Below, piece by piece: positions 41,914-47,079 of a DNA stretch of 47,079 bases. The notes below the pieces were generated by a model. The model searched no databases, was not told where the DNA came from, and saw nothing but the letters and a program-made list of their open reading frames with translations. Location of the stretch: positions 1 to 47,079 of the forward strand of contig JASJCT010000074.1 in NCBI GenBank assembly GCA_030065855.1. The letters are read 5' to 3'. Position numbers and translations under genes: made by a program. Each line of letters opens with the position of its first letter. The first letter of the stretch is position 1. The stretch is from Myxococcota bacterium (GTDB lineage: Bacteria > Myxococcota_A > Polyangia > JAAYKL01).

Positions 41914-43235
41914 GTTTAAAGAGTGCGGCTTCCTTTCATTTCAAGACCGATGTCCTCGGCAAGGCCGTGCTGCGATTCGAGCGACTGCGGTCGGAACGCA
42001 AAATGCGCAGGCGGCAGGTCACGTCGCCCCACCCCACCCTGTCACTGCTCGAATCCGTGCCCCACCTCAAGGAGCTAATCTCCACCCACTACCTGCACGG
42101 CCGCTACGCAGACACCCACAAAAAGGTGGCCTGGGTCACCTCGGGCGCACCTGTGGAAGTGCTCAAGGCCCTGGGCTACTTCACCCTCTACCCTGAAAAC
42201 CACGCCGCGGTCTGCGGTGTTCGCCGCATGGTCACTGAACTGAGCGAGGCTGCTGAGCAGCAGGGGTACAGCCGGGATCTGTGCTCCTATGCGCGGGGCG
42301 ACATCGGCTCGGTGATCACCGGGAAGACACCCGTGGGAAACCTGCCCCGTCCGGATCTGCTCCTTTGCTGCACCAATATCTGCCAGACCGTCCTCTACTG
42401 GTACCAGGTACTCGCCCATCACTTTAAAGTGCCACTCGTCATCATCGATACACCGTTCATCTACGACCAGGTCACCGACCATGCAGTCGCGTATGTGGCG
42501 CGACAGCTAGAGTATCTCGTGGAGACCGCCGAAAGGGTGGCCGGTCGCACGTTAAGCGAAAGAACCATGCGCAAGACCGTCATGGCCTCGCGAGATGCAG
42601 CCACGCTGTGGGCTGAAATCCTCGAATGCGCCAAGCACCGGCCAGCCCCGATATCGGCCTTTGACCAATTTTTCTTCATGGCCCCGGTGGTCGACATGCG
42701 CGGGGAACAAGTGGCCGTGGATTTTTATCAGCGCCTGCTTAATGAGGTCAAACAGCGCGTCAAAGGCGACGTCGGATCGGTCATTGACGAGCGGAAACGC
42801 CTGCTCTGGGACAACCTACCCATCTGGTACCACGTGCGACCGCTGGCGGAGATGCTTGCTGCGCGCGGTTATGCCGTGGTCGCCTCGACCTACACCAACG
42901 CGTGGGCTGAGCTGGCCCCGATGGTGAACGCGGACGACATTATCAACTCCGCGGCCAAGCTCTACCTTCACGTCATCCTCAACCGCAGCGCGCGCCACAA
43001 GCTGAACACGATGATTCAGATGATCGACGACTACCACTTGGACGGTGTGATCCTGCACAACAACCGCTCGTGCAAGCCTTACTCGATCGGCCAGATCGAC
43101 CAGCGCCGCCACTTGGCGTCGGAGTGTGGTGTTCCCGCCCTGTTGTTAGAAGCCGATCACAACGACGTCCGCGCCTTTTCCGAGCAACAGACCACCGCCC
43201 AAATTGAGACCTTCATGGAGATGGTCGAGGGGTAA
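41910..43235 (+). CDS. 2-hydroxyacyl-CoA dehydratase / benzoyl-CoA reductase family subunit, larger partner
   Basis: A 441-residue second subunit of the same family. The cluster motifs are DLCSYARGDIG (C125), LLLCCTNICQTVLYWY (C153, C154 and C158) and HNNRSCKPYSIGQ (C388) followed by GVPALLLEADHND. The start overlaps the preceding stop (ATGA), so the two subunits are coupled. The similarity in pattern to BcrB is greater than to lactoyl- or hydroxyglutaryl-CoA dehydratase, but I would not assign a substrate. The ATP-hydrolysing activator (HgdC/BcrA-D) is not in this window. Confidence 0.9.
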   Translation: MSLKSAASFHFKTDVLGKAVLRFERLRSERKMRRRQVTSPHPTLSLLESVPHLKELISTHYLHGRYADTHKKVAWVTSGAPVEVLKALGYFTLYPENHAAVCGVRRMVTELSEAAEQQGYSRDLCSYARGDIGSVITGKTPVGNLPRPDLLLCCTNICQTVLYWYQVLAHHFKVPLVIIDTPFIYDQVTDHAVAYVARQLEYLVETAERVAGRTLSERTMRKTVMASRDAATLWAEILECAKHRPAPISAFDQFFFMAPVVDMRGEQVAVDFYQRLLNEVKQRVKGDVGSVIDERKRLLWDNLPIWYHVRPLAEMLAARGYAVVASTYTNAWAELAPMVNADDIINSAAKLYLHVILNRSARHKLNTMIQMIDDYHLDGVILHNNRSCKPYSIGQIDQRRHLASECGVPALLLEADHNDVRAFSEQQTTAQIETFMEMVEG

Positions 43236-43250
43236 ACATGTATTGGTCCT

Positions 43251-43284
43251 CCCTCAACGGCCAAGTTAACTGGCCAAGTGAGGG
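43251..43284 (+). terminator. Hairpin after the dehydratase-family operon
   Basis: CCCTCA pairs with TGAGGG (43279-43284) and inside it GGCCA (43259-43263) pairs with TGGCC (43271-43275). It lies 16 bp after the stop codon. There is no T-run, so it may be a Rho-type or processing structure and not a classical terminator. Confidence 0.35.
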
Positions 43285-43367
43285 GCGCCTACTCGACACC
43301 ACATATTCTCCCCTGACGGGCTGAAAGTGATGTTCGAGGAAGATGGATATCTCGAGGGCATGCCAGA

Positions 43368-44078
43368 TCAGTCTAGCTGTAATGGATCTCGGAATATAAG
43401 ATCGGAATAATCTAGACCAACGGTATTTTCTAACTCAAAGATGAACTCTATAAATTCATCATTGGGTGCCCAAGGAGCTGTCCAAATAACTGTCAATTCA
43501 TACGATCCCAGGGGCAGATCCATTAATCCGAATCTTCCCTGATTGTCAGTTGAGACGACAAAGTGCACCCCTTCTGGACCGCTTACTTCAATTTCATAAA
43601 ATGACCCATATGTATCGGGGTAACCGTCCTGAGTTAAGATGACAGTGCCTGCAATGGCATGAGTTCTATCGATTGCTGAAATCTCATCCAAGTCCAAAAT
43701 CACTTGTCCGTTTTCACAGCGAACAAGCTCAGTGTAAAAACCCATAGCCATTGCAGTGCCATACCCCTGGTATTCACCCGCTGGAGTTCCAAAGTCACAA
43801 GGAATACTTTCTTCCTTTTCTGCACGAAACTCAGTGAGTTTCTGTTCACCCCATTCTTGCATTTCGCAGCTCCACATATTGCACATGAGCACCACATCAA
43901 TATTCATTGCATCCCCAGGACTTGGAACGATAATGTGGCCCTCCAATTCAAAAACCGATGTATCTGGCCCACCTTCTGTAGAGTGTTCCGGGGCTCCATG
44001 TTGGTCGCATCCCCAATTTCCAAAACTGACGACACTTCCAATCAGCAAAACAATTAACTCGAAGTAGTTTTTATGCAT
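43368..44078 (-). CDS. Predicted exported protein with carboxypeptidase-regulatory-like domain
   Basis: A 236-residue protein with a hydrophobic N-terminal signal (MHKNYFELIVLLIGSVV) and a Cys at 24 (NWGCDQ) that may be lipidated, although the lipobox is poor. The C-terminal part (about 140-236), HAIAGTVILTQDG, FVVSTDNQGRFGLMDLPLGSYELTV, has the beta-sandwich pattern of carboxypeptidase-regulatory/transthyretin-like domains. The middle contains five further Cys. I chose the ATG at 44078 because GGAGG is eight bases upstream; a longer frame to 44147 adds unrelated residues. Function unknown; envelope location is inferred. It stands alone. Confidence 0.72.
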   Translation of the reverse strand: MHKNYFELIVLLIGSVVSFGNWGCDQHGAPEHSTEGGPDTSVFELEGHIIVPSPGDAMNIDVVLMCNMWSCEMQEWGEQKLTEFRAEKEESIPCDFGTPAGEYQGYGTAMAMGFYTELVRCENGQVILDLDEISAIDRTHAIAGTVILTQDGYPDTYGSFYEIEVSGPEGVHFVVSTDNQGRFGLMDLPLGSYELTVIWTAPWAPNDEFIEFIFELENTVGLDYSDLIFRDPLQLD

Positions 44079-44273
44079 GAGCAGGTTCCTCCTGAAAACT
44101 AGCCATCTGCAATAAAAATGCCAGTGAGCAACCCTCTGAAATTGCAATAGTTATTAGTTGTCGGAGATAATAATTCCAGAGTAAAATACCAAACTGGCAC
44201 ACTGTGAGTCATGAAGGCCTGCATCACTATTTGGTCATTATGTTCATGTTTCCTTAATCACAGAACTGGAGGA

Positions 44274-44541
44274 ACCGGGGACGGAGGGTATTCAATAGTT
44301 CGAAATTATTATACTTTTTTCGCCTTTGTTCCTGCTTAGGCTTCTGCTTAATCTTTGAGCCCTTGTAGACCAATCCACAAGTCAGGTCGCGCCAGTGCTC
44401 GTTCTCAGATTTAAATGCAGTATAAGTTATTTGACTTCACAACCGTATAAGATTCTCGGGGGACAGAGCCGTTTATGAGAGCGGCATAGAGATTCACATC
44501 ATATTGTTATCATTAAGAAAAAGATAGCCTCCGTCCCCAGT
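44274..44541. mobile_element. Candidate non-autonomous element with 17-bp inverted ends
   Basis: ACCGGGGACGGAGGGTA (44274-44290) and TAGCCTCCGTCCCCAGT (44525-44541) match as inverted repeats at 15 of 17 positions and bound 268 bp with no transposase. Ends of this kind (GGGGACGGAGG) are seen around elements of IS200/REP-associated transposase type, but that link is from general memory. No target duplication was found. Confidence 0.45.
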
Positions 44542-44614
44542 CGCCTATCAGGTGGCCAAGGTGCTCTCGATTCTGGTGTGGTTCGACCAGCACAAGAAAC
44601 AGCCGCCTCAATAA
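44528..44614 (+). pseudogene. Possible coding remnant (28 codons)
   Basis: A frame opening after a TAG reads PPSPVAYQVAKVLSILVWFD and then QHKKQPPQ before a stop at 44612-44614, one base before the end of the leftward permease gene. The protein-like sequence is typical of the C-terminal end of a gene whose remainder is gone. It has no start codon. I do not know the family; chance is possible. Confidence 0.25.
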
Positions 44615-46861
44615 TCAGTTTCCCGAGCGGACCATCAGCACTGAGCCGGCTGCGTTGTTGGCCACTTTGTCGGGCAGGGAGCCGAACAGCCACTGCTTTA
44701 CGGCCCACTCTTCTGATGCGCCGATGATGATGAGATCGTGTTCATCCGCAGCGTCCACTATCGCCTGACCCACGTCCGTAGCGATGACCACGGAGACATC
44801 GGCGGCAACCCCAGTGTCCTTCAAGGTGTCGCGCACAAATTCCTCGGCAAAGCCTTGAAAGAGCTGCAGGCTTTCTTGATCGAACTCTGACTTGGCTTCG
44901 GCGTATCCCTGGCCGACCTGCACTGTCATCGCCGTGATCGCTGCGCCCCACTGTTCAGATAGCTGCTGGGCCACCTTGAGCCCCAGCTTTGTATGGGGAC
45001 CGCGGCCTACCAGGACCAGTATGCGGCGCACCTTGTTCAACCCATTGTCCTTGAGCACCAGGACGTTGCGGTCCGCTGCTTTGACCACCCCGGTGACATT
45101 GGCGCCCCGCACCTCGCCGCGCCAGCCCAGTAAAATGAGCTCTGGCTGCTCCAGATCTGCCACGTTGAGCAGGGCTGACGGCACGTCGTGGGCCACCAGG
45201 GTGTTGGCCCGGGCGCGGATCCCCTGTTTGCTGGCCTGCCGGGTCGCCACGTCGAGCAGGGTTTCCTGTTCCCGGCGGGTCTGTTCAAATGCTATCCGGC
45301 CCGCCTCCAGGGGGGTCTGCACGGGAACGCTGACCACGTGGGCCAGGTGTAGACGGGCCTTGCTTGCCTTGGCCAGAGCAGTGCCCACCTTGAGCAACGA
45401 CCCCTGCGTCTCTGGATTGGCCAGAGGCACCAGGATGACCGGAAAGGCGTCTTTACGAGCTGCTACGTACTCTTCGGCTTTGGCTGCCAGAGACATGATC
45501 ACTTTTTGCTTGAACAGGATATTCGATGCACCGGTAAGCGTGGTGCGCTTGCGCAAAAAGAGGACATACCAAATCAGCGCCCCCGCGACGATACCCATGC
45601 CGATCATGATCGTCGGCCGGCTGGTCAGGCTCATCACAAAAACGCACCCTAGAAGGCCGATGATCGGCACCACCGGGTAGAGCGGCGTTTTAAAACTCGG
45701 TTTGTACCACTCCAATTTGACGTGGCGCATCACCATGCAGGCCAAGGAGATAAAGGCGTAGAGCAGGAGACTCAAGAACGCGCCGACCTCGGCGATAAGC
45801 TCCAGATGGGTGCCCAGGACCACCAGCAGGACCATGGTCAATCCGCCGGTCACGAAGATCGAGCGGTACGGGGTTCTGAACCGGCCGTGGATCTGATTGA
45901 ACCAGTCGGGCATCAGCCGGTCCCGGCCCATGGCAAAGCTGATGCGGGAGGCGGCCATGATGCTGGCGTTGGCCGACGAGACCGTGGCCAGGATGCCGCC
46001 GAGCAGGATGATGGTGTACCCGGTCTTGCCCATCAGCTGGCGGGCCAGTTCCATCAGGACCGTCTCTTCGGCCATGGCCGGGTCGTTGTACTCGAGCAAT
46101 CCGACAACGCAGAATTCCACGGCGCAATACACCACGGTCACGATGACCACGGAACCGACCACGGCCAGGGGCAGGTTGCGGTCCGGATTCTTGATCTCCT
46201 CTGAAACAGCGGCGATCTCGGCAAATCCCATAAAGGTGACAAACAACACCGGGGTGACCACTAAAAATCCCTGGATACCGATCTCCGGAGGGATCCAGGG
46301 GGTGACCTTGTCCATATCGACTTCGAAGATCGCGCGCACAAAAAATACGACCAGGGCGATGAGCAGCCCGGCCACGATGACGTTCTGCGTGCCCCCGGCC
46401 TCTTTGGCGCCGATGAAGTTGAGACCGGTGAGCAGGGCGGTCATGAACAGGGCCAGCCAGACGTGGGAGATGGGCAGGACATCTGAGATATAGTAACCAA
46501 ACCCGATCATATAAAAGGCCGAGGCAAAGATCAGGCTCAGCCATAGGCACCAGCCCATCACCGAGCCGAGCATCGGGCCAAAGGCCCGGACAATGAACAG
46601 GTAGCCGCCGCCGGCCTGGGGCATGCCCGTGGATAACTCGGACATGCACAGCGCGATGAGCACCGCCACCAGGCCGCAGAGTCCAAAAGCAAACACCACG
46701 ATTGGTCCGGCCTTGGCCGCGGCGATCCCCGGCAAAACAAAGATGCCCGCGCAGATCATCGTGCCGATGCCGATCGACAGCGCAGCCCCGAGGCCCAGCT
46801 CCCGCGCCAGCTTGGCGCCGGTATCTCCGTTTGGATCGGCTACTTGGTCGTTTTCACTCAT
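44615..46861 (-). CDS. APC-family amino-acid permease fused to two USP domains
   Basis: A 748-residue membrane transporter. Residues about 20-440 are an APC-superfamily permease with about 12 membrane segments, the GIGTMICAGIFVLPG first helix, FAEIAAVSEEIKNPDRNLP and ASRISFAMGRDRLMP loops. Two universal-stress-protein-like domains follow (about 450-600 and 605-748); the second ends with GASEEWAVKQWLFGS, LPDKVANNAAGSVLMV, the nucleotide-binding end of USPs, while the first lacks a clear G-x2-G-x9-G motif. The fusion suggests that transport is tuned by a cytoplasmic nucleotide or energy signal. The substrate is not readable. AAGGAG lies eight bases before the ATG. It is not linked to biosynthetic genes. 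Confidence 0.93.
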   Translation of the reverse strand: MSENDQVADPNGDTGAKLARELGLGAALSIGIGTMICAGIFVLPGIAAAKAGPIVVFAFGLCGLVAVLIALCMSELSTGMPQAGGGYLFIVRAFGPMLGSVMGWCLWLSLIFASAFYMIGFGYYISDVLPISHVWLALFMTALLTGLNFIGAKEAGGTQNVIVAGLLIALVVFFVRAIFEVDMDKVTPWIPPEIGIQGFLVVTPVLFVTFMGFAEIAAVSEEIKNPDRNLPLAVVGSVVIVTVVYCAVEFCVVGLLEYNDPAMAEETVLMELARQLMGKTGYTIILLGGILATVSSANASIMAASRISFAMGRDRLMPDWFNQIHGRFRTPYRSIFVTGGLTMVLLVVLGTHLELIAEVGAFLSLLLYAFISLACMVMRHVKLEWYKPSFKTPLYPVVPIIGLLGCVFVMSLTSRPTIMIGMGIVAGALIWYVLFLRKRTTLTGASNILFKQKVIMSLAAKAEEYVAARKDAFPVILVPLANPETQGSLLKVGTALAKASKARLHLAHVVSVPVQTPLEAGRIAFEQTRREQETLLDVATRQASKQGIRARANTLVAHDVPSALLNVADLEQPELILLGWRGEVRGANVTGVVKAADRNVLVLKDNGLNKVRRILVLVGRGPHTKLGLKVAQQLSEQWGAAITAMTVQVGQGYAEAKSEFDQESLQLFQGFAEEFVRDTLKDTGVAADVSVVIATDVGQAIVDAADEHDLIIIGASEEWAVKQWLFGSLPDKVANNAAGSVLMVRSGN

Positions 46862-47079
46862 TCACCAAGCTCCTTGTTTCGGCGTACGTAGCACAACCAG
46901 CCCCACTCTTGAACCACAAAGTCACCACCGCCTGGATCACCCGGCTGAGCGCTTTTGGACTCGAAATGTCAATCGGCCTAATCCCCAGATTCACGAGGAA
47001 AAGGACAATTCTGATGGGTGTTATTAATAAGTGCCTCATAGAGCTGAAAAAAAGTATCTTTGCCGGCGCGAATCACTTT
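46862..47079. other. Upstream region of the permease gene, window end
   Basis: These 218 bases contain no supported gene. A 61-codon leftward frame (46854-47039) overlaps the permease start, has no ribosome-binding site and is not accepted. The permease promoter should be here but no clear -35/-10 pair was seen. Confidence 0.4.

Larger units (their letters stand above)
44079..44614. other. Intergenic region containing a mobile-element-like remnant
   Basis: No intact gene is present in these 536 bases. The first 195 bases hold nothing recognisable. A pair of inverted repeats delimits 44274-44541, and a short open reading remnant lies at 44528-44614. No promoter was identified. Confidence 0.5.

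Noticed and set aside
43238..43324. Mini-ORF of 28 codons just after the dehydratase-family operon
   Set aside because: It has a fair ribosome-binding site but overlaps the hairpin at 43251-43284 and shows no protein-like pattern; most likely chance.
44254..44436. Leftward 60-codon open frame over the left end of the candidate mobile element
   Set aside because: No start codon, no ribosome-binding site and no recognisable family; chance in an AT-rich region is likely.
46854..47039. Leftward 61-codon frame at the window end
   Set aside because: Overlaps the permease start, lacks a ribosome-binding site and has no domain.

Overview
This 47 kb window looks like a chromosomal segment of an anaerobic or microaerophilic bacterium of the old Deltaproteobacteria assemblage, most likely Myxococcota or a neighbouring lineage. 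I infer this from gene content, not from a marker gene. The Ser/Thr kinase with PEGA repeats, the FHA and DUF4388 proteins, the very large TPR protein and the ECF/anti-sigma operon are typical of myxobacteria-like genomes. Desulfoferrodoxin, a flavodiiron protein, rubrerythrin-like proteins and a benzoyl-CoA-reductase-type pair point to an oxygen-sensitive metabolism. No rRNA, tRNA, CRISPR array, phage or intact insertion sequence was found.

Region 1 (about 1.1-11.6 kb) is an oxygen and iron stress island. A rightward five-gene operon (1404-3704) encodes a small unknown protein, a 2-Cys peroxiredoxin, a ferritin-like protein, desulfoferrodoxin (superoxide reductase) and a rubrerythrin-like protein. 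A leftward five-gene operon (11095-7256) encodes two rubrerythrin-like proteins, a nitronate monooxygenase/FabK-like flavoprotein, ferritin and a flavodiiron protein. Each operon is preceded by a sigma-54 type GG-N10-GC promoter, and about 100 bp further upstream by almost the same 27-bp composite motif (TGTCTCATC, 4 nt, then TGTCYCRCGATACA). This suggests that one enhancer-binding protein controls both. A third sigma-54-like promoter faces the YyaL/SPATA20-like gene and an alternative sigma-70 factor (11624-14719). A chemoreceptor and an integral membrane protein lie between the two operons.

Region 2 (14.7-32.8 kb) is read leftward apart from one small gene. It holds an 11.2 kb gene for a protein of about 3,736 residues, built almost entirely of TPR-like repeats and followed by a DUF374 acyltransferase. 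A small Cys-rich exported protein has its own promoter. Next comes an apparent operon of a PEGA Ser/Thr kinase, a secreted protein, an ECF sigma factor and a zinc-binding (ZAS) anti-sigma factor.

Region 3 (33.1-38.1 kb) has dihydroorotase, SfsA, an FHA-DUF4388 protein and an FHA protein fused to a CpaF/TadA-like secretion ATPase whose nucleotide-binding motifs are gone.

Region 4 (38.2-43.2 kb) begins with the most striking single gene: an exported peroxiredoxin-like protein with an in-frame TGA exactly where the family has its catalytic Cys (U-P-F-C), followed by a hairpin fitting the bacterial SECIS model, so a likely selenoprotein. An acyl-CoA ligase and two 2-hydroxyacyl-CoA dehydratase/benzoyl-CoA reductase family subunits follow. 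Region 5 has a predicted exported protein, a small non-autonomous-element-like repeat pair and an amino-acid permease fused to two USP domains.

A family of C/G-rich hairpin repeats (units like AATCCCCC-N3-CCCCCTTT-N-AAAGGGGG) is scattered between genes at five places, in both orientations.
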